This document shows, piece after piece, positions 1 through 12,680 of a stretch of 64,000 bases of DNA. Source of the DNA: Tetranychus cinnabarinus (Eukaryota > Arthropoda > Arachnida > Trombidiformes > Tetranychidae); the NCBI GenBank assembly GCA_022266195.1, contig WHVY01000002.1:5037001-5101000 (forward strand), given 5' to 3'. Each line of letters begins with the position of its first letter. Within the stretch, counting starts at the first letter, position 1. Below the pieces are notes generated by a model. The model made no database searches, was not told the origin of the DNA, and was given only the letters and a program-made list of their open reading frames with translations. A program made the position numbers and the translations under genes.

Positions 1-524
1 TGCAATTAAAATACATTTTATGCGTAATTATAACAACCTTGAATTGTTGATTAACAATTTTACTTAGCTTATTAAACTGAAGAGATGAATCTATAATTGT
101 TTACTCTAGTTTCTTGCAACAATATCCTGTATATCAATTGACCTGTTTGCTGTGTCAAGATGTAAATGGTCAACCGAAATTAGCAAGAAATCCTAATCGA
201 TTAAGATTGATCCAAACTGTTGACACAAATTAACACCAAATGCTAGCAATAATTTAATTAAGGTTAACAGGTTTCAATGGAAAGATGAGAAACATTTTGA
301 CCTAATCATTGAATTGAACTCATTTTTTGGTCAACAAAACAAAAGCTTATTAGAAACTCTTTAAGATGAAAATAGTTGACCTAAAGAATAGTTTATTACA
401 ATCAAGATCAGGTCAAACAATTGCCAAAGATTTACTATTGACACAGATCTTGAAAAGAAAGAAATTTGAATGCTAAGGAAATCACAAGCTTTCCAATTTA
501 CTAATCTTGAGTCGAAACTTTCAG
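1..524. other. Intron or upstream sequence of nompC
   Basis: AT-rich sequence with no coding exon that I can support. It ends in a good acceptor (tttcag) at 524, where the first visible nompC exon begins in phase 0 in the middle of the ankyrin domain. It is therefore most likely the 3' part of an intron of that gene. Confidence 0.6.
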
Positions 525-3500
525 GATGGAAATGTACCTTTAATATTGGCTGCTGAATGCGGCAATCACGGTGTTTGCCGTGAACTGTTGACTGCTCAAG
601 CAAAAGAACAATTAGCGGCTCGTAAACCTGGAGCTGAAGATGGACCCATTCATATCGCCACTCGACGCAAGGACATGATGTTACTCCAGTGTTTTGTCAA
701 TCATGGAGCTGATGTTAACATGCAAAATGTAATTTATACTTTCTATTAACATTATATTAGCATTGGAGATGAATTAACCTTGAAATTGTCTATTCAACTA
801 GGCTTATGGTCAAACACCTCTTCATATTTCATCTCAGGATGGAGATGAAAATATTGTTAAGTTTTTACATGAATCAGGAGCAAATGCTAATCTGACTGAT
901 CGTGAGGAACGAACTGCTCTACATTTGGCCACTGAACATGGACACAGTCGAATAGTCGATTTGCTTACTGAAAGGTTTAGAGCCAATGTTAATCTACGAA
1001 CAAAGGTAACTACCATTATTAACCAATTAACATGAAATCATTATTTTACCAACAACTTTTCATTCCATCTTCAATTGCGTGTCAATTTACCTTTGATTAT
1101 TTTCCAACTATTAAAGGGAGAGAATAATATAGTTTTTATTTTCATGACAACTTTTCATTTTTCTCTGAATTTACTTCAATCATAGAAACTTTTTTCTCTC
1201 TCTTTCATCTTATAACTGTTATTTCCGATTCACTGAACATATAAGTTGAAGATTCATGTTATTATATTAAATGATATCATGTTATCCGTGATAAAGACTG
1301 AAAATGTTACCAACAGTTGGTAATTTGAATAATACGATATTGGAATGGTAATTGAAAAATTGTTTTCCCTGAAAAAGTTAACATAATGTCCATTCATAGA
1401 GAGTACTGACAAAGTCTCGAACATTTGAGTTACGAATTTAGACTTAGTGAGTTTGTAGGGACAAAAACTGAGTCAATGAGTGCATTACAGTGTAATAAAT
1501 TTCTCTGATGGACAGTATTCGAGAAAATCGAGCTCAAATTTGAAACTTCGATAGCCTTTTGCTCAATTACGGAACCAGATTCTTTTACGAAATTCATTTT
1601 ACTGATGTAACGTTTATTGATCAGCCAATTTATCGAAAATTTTAGATGATTCAAGATAACAAAAAAAGTTATAGCATTGTTTAATTTATGCTGGCAGATT
1701 TAATGCCTGATTTATAAAGGTAAATACTCAAACACAAAACTTATGATGAGTTGGAAGAAGTTCTTTATTAAATGAATTAGCTCAGATTTTCTTCGACATT
1801 CAGTCATATTATGTTATAGAATGTAATAAAATCTAATGATGGTTGTAGGTACTATCAACTCTTGAATCGAATGCTCGAGTTTTTGGCAGTACTTCTTAAC
1901 TATCACAATTTGAATAACTTTTCTATCAACTATTCAGTGCCAATTAATTATGAAACTTTAATTTATAAATTGCAGGATGGAAATACATTGATGCACATTG
2001 CATCTCGATGTGGTCAACCAGCAACAGCCTTACATTTCTTACGGAAAGGAGTTCCTCTTCATATGCCTAACAAGGTTTGAACAGTTTTTTCTGGTTCAAT
2101 CATTTTCTATTTCATTTGTGATGTATTAGGTGGTTTTTCATTCAATTTGATTAATCAATTGATCTATTCAATCGATTTGCAGGATGGATCAAAAGCAATT
2201 CATATGGCAGCTTCTCGAGGACAGATTGAAATTATACGACAAGTTTTGAAAAGTGGTGAATCAATAGACATTAAAAATAATGTAAGAAATGTTTTTTAAT
2301 GTTACAGTGGGAAGAAAAGGTCAACCTTTCTGATTTAATTTGATTTAATTGATTATTGATTGTTTCAACTGACTAACTTTCCCTAGGCTGGACTAACTCC
2401 ATTACATTTAGCAGTGGAATCAGGTCAAGACCATGTTGTTGAGTTATTACTTGGATTTGGGGCTTCAGTCCATGTTGCGACAACTTATGATATGGAAACT
2501 CCACTTCATGTGGCTGCTAAGACTAAAGAAGGGGCAACATGTGCCAAATTGTTGATCAAAAGTGGTGCCAATGTTAATGCAATTGAAAAGGTAAAAGATA
2601 TTCATAAAAGCTCTCGTTAGATTATAAAGTTTGACTTATAAAGCACAATAAAGTGTTGTGTTGATATCTTGGCGGTACATAAACATGAAAGGGATACGAC
2701 ATTAAAGATCTCTCTCTACTTGGCTACAAAACTTTGTTTTAAAAATGATGTTGAAACTGTTTCTTATGTTTTTATTGTGATCAATTTTGCTATTTACTAG
2801 AATGGTGAAACTCCTCTACATATTGCTGGAAGATCTGGATTTCTTGATATATTCAAATTACTATTGGAAGCTGGTTCAGATGCTAGTTTACAAAACACTC
2901 AGGGTGAAAATGTTTTGCATATTGTTGTAAAAGAAGCTCACTTTGCTATTGCACGGGTATTGATAGACTACATCATTCGTCGAGATTCTCGTGATGTTGC
3001 TGGAAAATTGATTAATCAACAGAATAAGGTAAGACTTGAAGTGACTATTTTGAACGCATCTTATTCAATTTTTATCCCCAGAATGGAGAAAGCTCGGTTC
3101 ATTATGCTGGGTCTATTAAGCCAAATGGTAATCGTGAAAGCAATGAAGATCGCGCTTTAATGAATCTACTCCTTAAAAATGGCGGAGATGTTAATCTTGG
3201 TACTAATCAGGTAGGTTATTTGCTTCCAACGAGCGAAATTGCAAACTTAATAACTCCAAAAACTTATTCAATTTGTTTACAGAATCAAGAAACAGCCGTT
3301 CATTGTTGCTCCAAATCTGGTAATACAAATGTTTTGAGGGAAATAATTTGTCAACTGCCTCCAATCGACGCTCAAGTTGTTTGTAATAAACCAGCTAAAG
3401 TAAGAAAGTTATATGACAATCAAACAATTACTAATTAGAACCTTCTTATACTTTAAAATGTAGAATGGTTGGACGCCTTTATTGTATGCTTCGAACTCTG

Positions 3501-6500
3501 GTTATCCTGAAATAATTGAGATTCTCTTGCAACAAAATGCCCGTGTTGATGTTTTTGATGATGTGAGTTTCTCTTAACAATTTTTTACTTAATTTTCGAC
3601 AACCTTTTCAAAATCATTTCAATGTCTCCAATCTAGAGAGGAAGAGCTGGATTGCATTTAGCCGCTGAACTTGGTAGACTAGATGTGGTTGATATTTTAC
3701 TGGCAAATAATGCCTTCGTTAATGTTCGTAATAAAACTGGAATGACACCTTTACACTTGGCTGCTAAAATGGGCTACAATGAGATGGTTAAACATTTGGT
3801 TTCCAAATATGGTGCTCATTTGGATGCAATGACATTGGTAAATATTTTTCACTTTCGGCCCTTTACTTTTTATGAAGCTAATGATGTTTTTTAATTTTAT
3901 TCAATTTAAAGAACAAACAAACTCCTCTTCATTTGGCTGCTGAATTTGGCCAACTTGAAGTCTGTAATACTCTCATCGGAATGAAAGCTGACATAAACGC
4001 AATGGATAATGTACGTGTTTCAAGGATTTATTGTTTGCATATTCATGTTAATCTTGATTGTTTTTAATTTCCCTTTAGCAAGCACAAACGCCATTGCATT
4101 TAGCTGCTCAAAGTGATCATCCTGAAGTCCTTAAATTATTTCTTCAATATCGACCTGAATTGGTCTCTGTTCCTAACAAGAATGGATTCACATGTGCTCA
4201 TATTGCCGCTACAAAAGGATCTGTTGCTGTCCTCAAAGAGTTGATGAAATTTAATGTAGAAGTAGTCAAGTCTGCAAGGGTTAAGGTATTTTATTTTTCG
4301 ATTTTAATTTACATTTACAATTTTAATCATAATGTGTTGTCTTTATAAAGAAAACTGGTTCGACTGCACTACATATGGCTGCCGAAGGTGGACACACTAA
4401 AGTTGTCAGACTTTTACTGCAAGCTGGAGCAAAGGCTTCTGATGAAAACTTAGTAAGTGATCATTTGACAATTGACGCACAATGACACTATTGTAACATC
4501 TTACTTTGTTTTACTTATTGAAATATTTAGGAAGGAATGACACCCTTACATCTTGGTGCTAAACAAGGCCATTTGAGAGTATTACATGCATTGAAAGGTG
4601 CTGTTGACTGGAAAATTTGTTCACGTAAAACAGGATTTACTGCACTCCATGTTGCTGCAGCTAATGGCCAGACAGATTTCGTTAGTGAGATGTTAACCCA
4701 AGTTCCTGCAAATATCCTAAGTGAAAAGCCACTCGCAGACCCAGGCGCTGATGTATGTTATTAGTTTTGTGAATATAAATAGTTTAAGAAGATATTATTT
4801 AACACTGACTCTAACAAACTTTTATCCTTTAAAGTATGGCATAACTCCACTACATTTGGCAGCTCAAAATGGTCATGAAAGTGTAGTTCGATTACTTATG
4901 AACAGTACTGGTGTCCAAGTGGATGCACCAACTCGAGTCCATGTAAGTCAATTGTTTTCAACCTGTTTCAATCAACTCTAGACTTAATTTATGATTATTA
5001 CAGGGAAGCATTCCAATGCATTTAGCAGCACAAGGAGGTCATATGTTAGTCGCTGGTTTGTTAATTAGCAGATCGGGCGACTCTTTGATGTCTAGAGATA
5101 GACAAGGGAGAACCTGTGTCCACTTGGCTTCTGCAACAGGTCACCGAGACATGGTAGCTTTGCTATTAGGCCAAGGAGCAGAGATAAATGCACAAGATAA
5201 GGTTCGTTTGCTTTTCGATCTAAAATATAAAACAAAAATTAATTGATACAAATACCATTACAGAAAGGATGGACGCCTCTTCACTATGCTTCTAGACACG
5301 GATATTTATCTGTTGTACAGTTACTAGTCGAGAGTGGAGCTGATCCAACTACAGCAAGCAAAGATGGTAAAGTTCCGCTGTGTAATGCCGCTTCTGCTGG
5401 CCATTATGATGTTCTCAGCTATTTACTGAAGAAAGAACATGATTCACTTCAACTTATGGATGATAAATTAGTAAGATCATTTGCAAATGAAACCTTTTTG
5501 TACTCTGTGGATAAAAATTGACTAATTTACTTTATTTTTGCACAGTTTCTGTTGGACTTGATGAATTGCTCAAAGAATCATGATAATAAACCAATACGTG
5601 AATTTGTCCTAGTATCTGATGCTTGCATTGATACAGCAGTCAAATTGGCCCGATCTTATGAAAATTTAGCTGCTCGTGAGAAGGAACGAGCCCGTGATTT
5701 AGAAACAGCCTCGGCATATTGTGATACAATAGCAATTGATTTACTTTCGATTGCTGCTACAACTAACAATGCTGGAGCCTTACTAAGAGCAACAGATCAT
5801 AAAAATACTGAATTTCTCGATGTTCTCATTGAATTGGATCGAAAAGATGTTGTATCGCAACATGCTGTTCAAAAGTATTTGACAGACGTTTGGATGGGAA
5901 ATTTACGTTGGCCTGGACTTAAATTTGTCGCTCTCTTCTTCTCATTTCTTGTTTGCCCAATTATATGGATTATTGTATCAACTCCAATCGGACATCGTCT
6001 CCACAGGATTCCAATAATCAAGTTCATGTCTTATTTAACGGCACACATTTTCTTCATAGTTGTTCTCGTTTACACAACAGTGTTTCCCGGAACTGCTCTG
6101 TATGAACATGAAGATTCCATACCTCTTTGGAATGAATGGTTACTAACTTTATGGCTGGTTGGGATTGCAGTTTCTGACATGATTAATCCATCAGACAAAT
6201 CGGGTTTAGGAGGAATTAAAGTTCTTATTTTGGTGATTGGTTTCACTGCTGTTGCTGTCCATGGAATAACATTTATATTAGATGAATATGTGTTCGATCG
6301 TCAAGACATGGTGCTTGATGATCTTTGGCATGTACGACGATTGGACATACTTTACATTCGAAATCAATTGTTAGCTGTTGCAATGTTGTTGTCGTTCATT
6401 GAATTTCTTAATTTTCTTACTTTCCATCCACTCTTTGGACCATGGGGTGTGATTATTCAAGAATTGATACAAGATTTACTTCGTTTCTTAGCCATTCTAT

Positions 6501-7334
6501 CAATCTTTTTGACTGGTTTTACCCTTCACATTTGTGCCATTTATCAACCTGTTTATCGAGCACCAGAAAGCTGGAATATGACTCAAATACCAATTGGCCA
6601 GCATTTCTTGAAACCAGGTAAATCATTCGAGATGCTTTTCTATGCGCTCTTTGGTCTTGTTGAACCGGACACAATGCCTCCAATGCATTTATCTCCCGAT
6701 TTTGCCAAAATCATCATGAAACTGGTATTTGGTATTTACATGATGGTTACTGTAATTGTTTTGATAAATTTGTTGATTGCCATGATGTCCAATACTTATC
6801 AACGAATCGAGGCTCAATCTGATATTGAATGGAAATTTGGACGGGCCAAGTTGATAAGGAACATGAATCGAACCCTTTCAACTCCATCTCCGATCAATTT
6901 AATTCTTGGTTTACCAATTTTAGCTTTTCATAAAATAAAAGATAAACTTCGTAAGTAGTAAACACGCAAAGGATTCGAAGTTTATTAAATTCCTAACTTT
7001 TCTTAATTATTTTTTAATATTTAAAGATCAAGATAAGATGAAAGAAATGGCTCTGGCTAAGAAAGCTTTCGGTCATCTAACTCATCAAAGACCAAGTGTA
7101 ATCGCTGCCAGACAATTATTAAGCCGCAAATCATCACACATGTCAGCAGCTACTCAAATGACTAGTCACTTTGGTATGTCAATCTTGGAAGCAGCAATTC
7201 ATGAATCAAAGCCCATATCTGAAGTTGTCAATTGGCCTTTGATTGTGCAGAAGTATTATGAATCAATAGGAGTGGCCTCACCTAACACTGGAACTGATCA
7301 AGATGAGATCATGGATGATGCCTCAAATGAATGA
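525..7334 (+). CDS. nompC: NompC / TRPN mechanotransduction channel (5' end outside window)
   Basis: Nineteen exons: 525-728, 802-1005, 1976-2074, 2183-2281, 2387-2590, 2801-3028, 3082-3210, 3283-3399, 3464-3562, 3637-3837, 3912-4010, 4079-4285, 4351-4452, 4531-4752, 4835-4942, 5004-5201, 5264-5470, 5546-6950, 7027-7334. Joined, they give 1479 residues with no internal stop. About 17 exons encode ankyrin repeats (TPLHLAA-type helices); several exons are exactly 99 nt, one 33-residue repeat. Exon 18 carries the linker, six membrane segments, the pore (MLFYALFGLVEP) and the TRP helix (WKFGRAKLIRNM after NLLIAMMSNTYQ). The last exon encodes a 102-residue cytoplasmic tail. Fly NompC has 29 ankyrin repeats and about 1700 residues, so roughly 250 N-terminal residues lie upstream. 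The family forms a plasma-membrane cation channel gated through the ankyrin spring in mechanosensory neurons. The gene is convergent with BTB gene A1. Confidence 0.95.
1006..1975 (+). other. Long nompC intron with dispersed repeat
   Basis: At 970 bp this is by far the longest nompC intron in the window; the others are mostly 50-210 bp. Its part around 1460-1640 resembles 63070-63230 in the same orientation. The part around 1765-1805 matches 63509-63550 in inverted orientation. An old dispersed element therefore explains the extra length. I see no coding exon in it. Confidence 0.55.
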
Positions 7335-7660
7335 GCTTATCAATTTTAACCCAAAATTTAAAATAACCTAAGTCAGGATAAATATGAGAATCAAGTTTAT
7401 CATTGTAAAATAACTCAAGATATCCTGGATTCGGATTGATTGACATAATAATATTAATGAAATTGAATTGAAGCTTTATTTTTCTCCTCTAACTGTTCAA
7501 TCGTTCATTTTCAAGTACCTATTAAATTCAATCAACATGTAATTTCTAACACTATTAATAATTAGTTTATTGTTTTTCATGGAGTATTCCTAGACTTGAG
7601 GATAGACAACACTATCCTATTAATTTCGTTGTAATTTCAAAACGGTCAAAAAACTTTCTT

Positions 7661-9599
7661 TTATTGTGTTAATTTACGTTCCAAACAAAGGTTGATCGAG
7701 TGTGTTGATACAAATCCAAAGGTAAAAGCTTTAAGATCATTAGATTCGTTTTTACAATGAATGATTCGACCGATTGATTTCCATCTTTGAGTGCTGACAT
7801 TGAAACAGAGAACATCTTTTGTGGATTTATCCATCAAAATAACTCCACCATCACCAGCTTGCTTGCACGTTAAAACTAAGTTCCTGAAATACAATCTTTT
7901 TTCAACCTTTGGAAGTTCTATCTTTTCAAATATGTTACGGCCAATGTTGAACCGGAAAAACTCAAGATCATTTGTCAGCACATAAACATTGTCGTCCAAA
8001 ACAGTTGCCAAGTGATAAGATCCTTTATCGGACGCTAAAATAACATCACGAGTAGATGGAGTCACCCTAAAGTCGAACTTGCCTGCCCTCATATGAACAA
8101 GGAAGTATTTTTCGGCAGCTTCGACAAGTAAATGTTTATACAGTGAATTTATACTTATTGTTTGTCTTTCGTCTTTTTTTTCCTTCTCAATATCCACACT
8201 AAAATGTACAAAAATATAAAACATATATAAACAATTAAAAGTATTCATTATATGCTAGAAGAAACTTCGCTTTACAGCCAGTAGTCTTCCTAACATCAAC
8301 ATAAGTATTTTGGTGAGAGTGTAGTTATACGGACACATATAATAAACAGTGCTATAGATTCAAATAAATAATCGTTTATTATCGCGCTCTAGGTCGGACT
8401 AGGTTAGGTTAGGTTCGGTTCGGTTCGGTTGGGCTTGGATGGCCTGGGGCCTCAATTAACGCCTTTGTTATTGTTTTGTGTCCGTATAACTAGACTGTTA
8501 CCAGTATTTTTAATTTGAAAACTTTAGTAAATTTTCTTAAATGAAGGTCATTGGATAATAATTGAAGGAAAATATATTAATTTAGGACATGGACTACTAA
8601 CCTGTTCTGAGATCCGTAAATTAATCTATGAATATCACAGTAATTGCGTTTATAAGACTCAAAATCCAGTAGACGATATTTGTTCTGTTTCCAATCAATT
8701 CGTATCATTTGTCTTTCAGAATCCAATGGAATATCAGAAACATATTTACCATGGAAAAGATGCAGAGGCAATGATTCATCTAATTGAACAACTCCATTAA
8801 ATAATGGCCGAAAATGACCGTCAAGAACTTTGACTCGTAAATGTTTGTTATTCAGTTCTTCAATCGCGAAAAAACAACCTTGTTTAGTTCGTTCAGAGCC
8901 ACAGTTACAATTAGATTTGTCATGACTGGATAATTCTGATTCTAAATTAAAAGATCCATACAGTTCATTTTCTTTTATTTTAGATAAATCGTTATCTTCC
9001 AAATGGCACCATCGAACTAACTTCAACAATCTTTCAATATAACACTTTCTAGAATCAGCCTTGAAAGTAACCCATTTCATGATTGCATCGAAAACTTGGT
9101 ATTCTGAATGAATCATCAGGTCCAAAGCACATATGTTTTCAACTGCTTTAATCGGATAATCAAACCAAACACTTGTGTTTGCTATTTTCGAGAAATAACG
9201 ACAGATGAAAGCATCGAGAGTATCAGAATTGAGCAATGCAGATGTTGAAGTCACTTGAGGTATAACATCAGGAAGATACTCGCTAGAGAATTTTTCATTG
9301 AAATAATCTAAACAATCTTGTATCAAGTGATCTTCCATCCCGAAATATTCCAATATGGTGCAAAGATTTATTATATAATCCATCTCGATGAATATATAAC
9401 CAAGTTCAATAAAATCAAGCAACGATTTTAGAGCCTTTTCATCAAAATCCAGCACAACTTTGTTTTCCTTTGATTCCAAACATTCATGGCTCAACATCTT
9501 TTCAAAATAAGGCACTTTACGAATTAGGTTTTTACTAATACGATGTTCCACTGATCGATTCACAATTGTAAGTTGATCATCAGTCACTAATGAATCCAT
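7661..9599 (-). CDS. BTB-BACK-Kelch-like protein A1
   Basis: Two exons, 9599-8602 and 8198-7661, joined in phase 2 (donor AG|GTTAGT, acceptor TTTTAG) give 511 residues. The start is the ATG opening MDSLVTDDQL, which aligns with all paralogues. Residues about 8-105 form a BTB/POZ domain (HRISKNLI, PYFEKMLSHECL). Residues about 110-215 form a BACK-like helical region (LDAFICRYF, ERLLKLVRWCHL). The rest looks like a degenerate beta-propeller: blades end in Kelch-type Y-x6-W motifs (CFNVSTQRWKSIG), but the diglycines are lost. BTB-BACK-Kelch proteins are usually CUL3 ubiquitin-ligase substrate adaptors; that role is inferred here. The 403-bp intron contains a small inverted-repeat element. First member of array A, and the one directly downstream of nompC. 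Confidence 0.85.
8324..8490. mobile_element. Small TIR element (MITE) in intron of A1
   Basis: The ends are inverted repeats (GTTATACGGACACA and its complement), bounded on both sides by TA at 8322-8323 and 8491-8492. This is the pattern of a Tc1/mariner-type non-autonomous element. The 167-bp interior holds a GGTTA/GGTTC-rich run at about 8398-8430 and no open reading frame. The other array A introns are 97-220 bp, so this insertion explains most of the extra length of this one. Confidence 0.75.
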
Positions 9600-9673
9600 A
9601 GTTGAACACTTAAATTTGAAAAAAGTAATAAGTTTGGGTGTGTAGCGTTGAATAGTGTGGAATCAAGTAGGAC

Positions 9674-9686
9674 AGGTCACACGTGA
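9674..9686. promoter_or_regulatory. DR1-like nuclear receptor site upstream of A1
   Basis: AGGTCA, one spacer base, then ACGTGA: a degenerate direct repeat spaced by one, 75 bp upstream of the A1 start codon. The same place in A2, A5 and A6 has AGGTCA-C-AGGTGA. DR1 sites are classical targets of RXR/USP- and HNF4-type receptors. Function is inferred only from motif and position. Confidence 0.4.
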
Positions 9687-9724
9687 AGACCAAAATAGGT
9701 GATGGGCAATATCCATTTTTCCGA

Positions 9725-9797
9725 TATCGATATTGAGGTTTGGCCAAAATATCGAGCATTATCAAATTAGCTAAAATTTCGATAATGATTATCGATA
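9725..9797. promoter_or_regulatory. TATCGATA motifs upstream of A1
   Basis: Two exact TATCGATA palindromes, at 9725-9732 and 9790-9797, lie 126 and 191 bp upstream of the A1 start codon. In Drosophila this octamer is the DREF-binding DRE core promoter element. Equivalent motifs occur upstream of A3, A4, A5 and A6. They sit inside a repeated stretch that may itself derive from a small transposon. Confidence 0.4.
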
Positions 9798-10013
9798 ACG
9801 ATAATATCGAACATAGTAAACATCTGAAAACTTCTGAAGCCAAATAAACGACGCTTGAAAACTAACAAGTCAATTGCTAGCAGCACATCACAATCACTAA
9901 TAATAAATATTAGCAGCAGCAGTGATAATTTTAAAAATGAATAGCACAATAACATGATAAAAATTATATTAAAAAAGTCACATTTTAGATCTTGGCTTAG
10001 ATTCAGGTGAAAT

Positions 10014-10304
10014 TTAGTGTTCCAATGTTCCATAGCTTTTCCTACGAGTATATTTTTCAAAATCATTTGAACTGTTTGATTTTTTTAGATATCCAATGCT
10101 GTTTTTGATTCCAAAAGTAAAATATATAATAGCACCTGGAATGCTAGGAATAATTATTAATGCTAGTTTTAAAGTTTGATTGATTTTCATGCGTTACCGA
10201 ACAGTGTCCAAATGGTAAATCGAGACCAAGTCAAAGAGTCAATCGACTCATCAAGCCAAGATTCACGAAAATACTTAAACATGGTAGATAGGGGAACAGA
10301 GGAA
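10014..10304 (-). pseudogene. Duplicated last two exons of the amino acid transporter
   Basis: 10014-10135 matches transporter exon 8 (23360-23481), with the same 122-bp length and almost the same sequence. 10198-10304 matches exon 7 (23541-23649) up to a breakpoint near 10304. The exon 7 copy lacks one A in the run at about 10251 (caaag for caaaag), which shifts its frame. No upstream transporter exons accompany it, so it is a decayed passenger of the tandem duplication that produced array A. It is joined almost directly to a copy of the nompC terminal exon. Confidence 0.85.
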
Positions 10305-10321
10305 AGAATCTACTGGAATGG

Positions 10322-10618
10322 ATGAAAGAAATGGCTCTGGCTAAGAAAGCTTTCGGTCATCTAACTCATCAAAGACCAAGTGTAATCGCTGCCAGACAAT
10401 TATTAAGCCGCAAATCATCACACATGTCAGCAGCTACTCAAATGACTAGTCACTTTGGTATGTCAATCTTGGAAGCAGCAATTCATGAATCAAAGCCCAT
10501 ATCTGAAGTTGTCAATTGGCCTTTGATTGTGCAGAAGTATTATGAATCAATAGGAGTGGCCTCACCTAACACTGGAACTGATCAAGATGAGATCATGGAT
10601 GATGCCTCAAATGAATGA
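10322..10618 (+). pseudogene. Copy A of nompC terminal exon
   Basis: Base-for-base identical, as far as I can compare by eye, to the coding part of the nompC last exon from 7038 to the stop. It encodes the same 98 residues and keeps the following 3' sequence. The 11 bases before it and the intron acceptor present at 7026 are replaced by foreign sequence (atctactggaatgg), so it is not obviously spliceable to nompC. I call it a duplicated exon fragment. An independent short transcript or alternative last exon cannot be ruled out. Confidence 0.8.
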
Positions 10619-10928
10619 GCTTATCAATTTTAACCCAAAATTTTAAATAACGTTGGTCAGGATAAATGTGAGAATCAAGTTTATCATTGTAAAATAATCT
10701 CGTGATATCCTAATTCAGAACGACTGATTGACATATTAATGAAAATGAAACTTTAATTTTCTCCTCTTACTGTTCAATCGTTCATTTTAAAGCGCCGATT
10801 AAATTCAACAACATGTAATTTCAAATGATATTAACAATTAGATTTTTGTTATTCATGGAGTATTGAGGATAGACAATACTATCCTATTAATTTCGTTGTA
10901 ATTTTAAAAAGTTCAAACAAACTTTAAT

Positions 10929-12600
10929 TTATTGTGTACATTTACGTTCCAAACAAAGGTTGATCGAGTCGGTCGATACAAATCCAAAGGTAAAAGTTTT
11001 AAGATCACCAGAGTAGTCTCTAGCATCGATGACCCCAGTATACTTCCATTCTTGAGTGCTGACATTGAAACAGAAAATATATTTTCTGAATTTATCAATC
11101 AAAATAACTCCATCATCACCAGCTTGCTTGCATGTTAAAATTAAGTTATCGAATTGCAAATCACAAAACCATTTGAGTCCTATGTTTTTAAACTCGAGAT
11201 TACGGTCAATGTTGAGCTGGAAAAATTCAAGATTCCTTGTCAGTACATAAATACTGTTGTCCAAAACAGTTGCCAGGTAATTGTGTTCAAAGCGATGGCA
11301 ATAATAAAATTGATTAATTCTAAAAATATTAATTGATGGATTCTCCCAACACCTGAACTCATTTTTACCGTAACAAATTTGTATGAACTTATCGGCAGCT
11401 TCGAGAAGTAAAAATTCCGAAATTAGCCATGAACTTCTCTCGTCTATTTCCGTCTTCTCGATACAGGATTCCAGACTAAAATGAACGCAAAAATGCTAAT
11501 TATGAGCTAAAAGAAACTTTACGATAGCGTCGAGTGGGGAACAACGATGTACACCAATATGAGTATTTCCAATATCAAAACGTTATAAATATCATGAGGT
11601 GATTGCATAATAATTGAAAGCAAATATATTAATTTAGGATACGAATTACATACCTTTTGTGAGATCCGAAAATGAATCCAAAAATTTCATGGTAATGGAG
11701 TTTCAAATCAAGTAAACGATATTTATTCTGCTTCCAATCAATTCGTATCATTTGTTTTCCAGAATCAAATGGAATGTCAGAAACATATTTACCATGGAAA
11801 AGATTTAAAGGCAATAAATTATCTAATTGAATTACTTGATTAATAAATAGCTTAAAATTACGATCAAGCACTTTGACTCGCAATTTATTGTCGCACAATT
11901 TTTCAAGCACGATAAAATAACCTTGTTTAGTTCGATCGACACTACATTTACAATTATTATGCAGGCATCTTTCTAGGTTCCATGCAGAAAGTTTATACAG
12001 TTCATTTTCTTTTATTTTAGATAAATCGTTATCTTCCAAATTGCACCATCGAACTAACTTCAACAATCTTTCAAGATAACACTTTCTAGAATCAGCTTTG
12101 AAATTGACCCATTTGTTGATTGCATTGAAAACTTGGTATTCTGAATGAATCATCAGGTCCAAAGCACAAATGTATTCAATCGTTTCAATCGGGTAATCAA
12201 ACCAAACACTTGTGTTTGCTATCTTCAAGAAAAAACGACAGATGAAAGCATCGAGAGTATCAGAATTGATCAATGCAGATGTTGAGGTCACTTGAGGTAT
12301 AACAACAGGAAGATATTCACTACAAAAATTTTGACTGAAATAATCGGCACAATTTTGTATCAAACTATCTCTAATACTGAAATAGTCCATAATGTTGTAC
12401 AGATTTATTACAAAATCCATCTCAATTAAAATATTACCCGATTCAAGCCAATCGAGAAACAATTTTAAAGTCTTTTCATCAAAATTAAGTTCAACTTTGA
12501 TAACAAAATAAGGTATACTAGGAATTAGTTTTTTACTAATACGATGTTCCATTGATCGATTCACAATTGTAAGTTGATCATCAGTCTCTAATGAATTCAT
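10929..12600 (-). CDS. BTB-BACK-Kelch-like protein A2
   Basis: Exons 12600-11654 and 11475-10929 join in phase 2 to give 497 residues; the 178-bp intron has a GTATGT donor and TTTTAG acceptor. The start at MNSLETDDQL aligns with the paralogues. Compared with A1 and A3-A6, about 15 residues are missing just after PYF in the BTB core, where the others read EKMLSHECLESKENK. The deletion keeps the frame and should remove part of a BTB helix, so dimerisation or CUL3 binding may be impaired. BACK and the propeller-like half are open to the end. It sits between nompC-exon copies A and B. Confidence 0.82.
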
Positions 12601-12667
12601 TGTCGAGCACTTAAACTTGAAATAAGTAATAGGTTTGGGTGTTGAATAGTGTGGAACCAAGTAGGAC

Positions 12668-12680
12668 AGGTCACAGGTGA
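12668..12680. promoter_or_regulatory. DR1-like nuclear receptor site upstream of A2
   Basis: AGGTCA-C-AGGTGA, a direct repeat with one-base spacing, 68 bp upstream of the A2 start codon. It is part of the block shared by all array A genes. A2 is the one gene in the array without a clear TATCGATA farther upstream. Confidence 0.4.

Noticed and set aside
361..603. Open frame on the minus strand over the first nompC exon
   Set aside because: It is antisense to a clear ankyrin exon and has no recognisable protein features.
9610..10066. Two minus-strand frames next to A1
   Set aside because: One covers the promoter-like repeat and the other the duplicated transporter exon 8 in the wrong frame; neither is a gene of its own.
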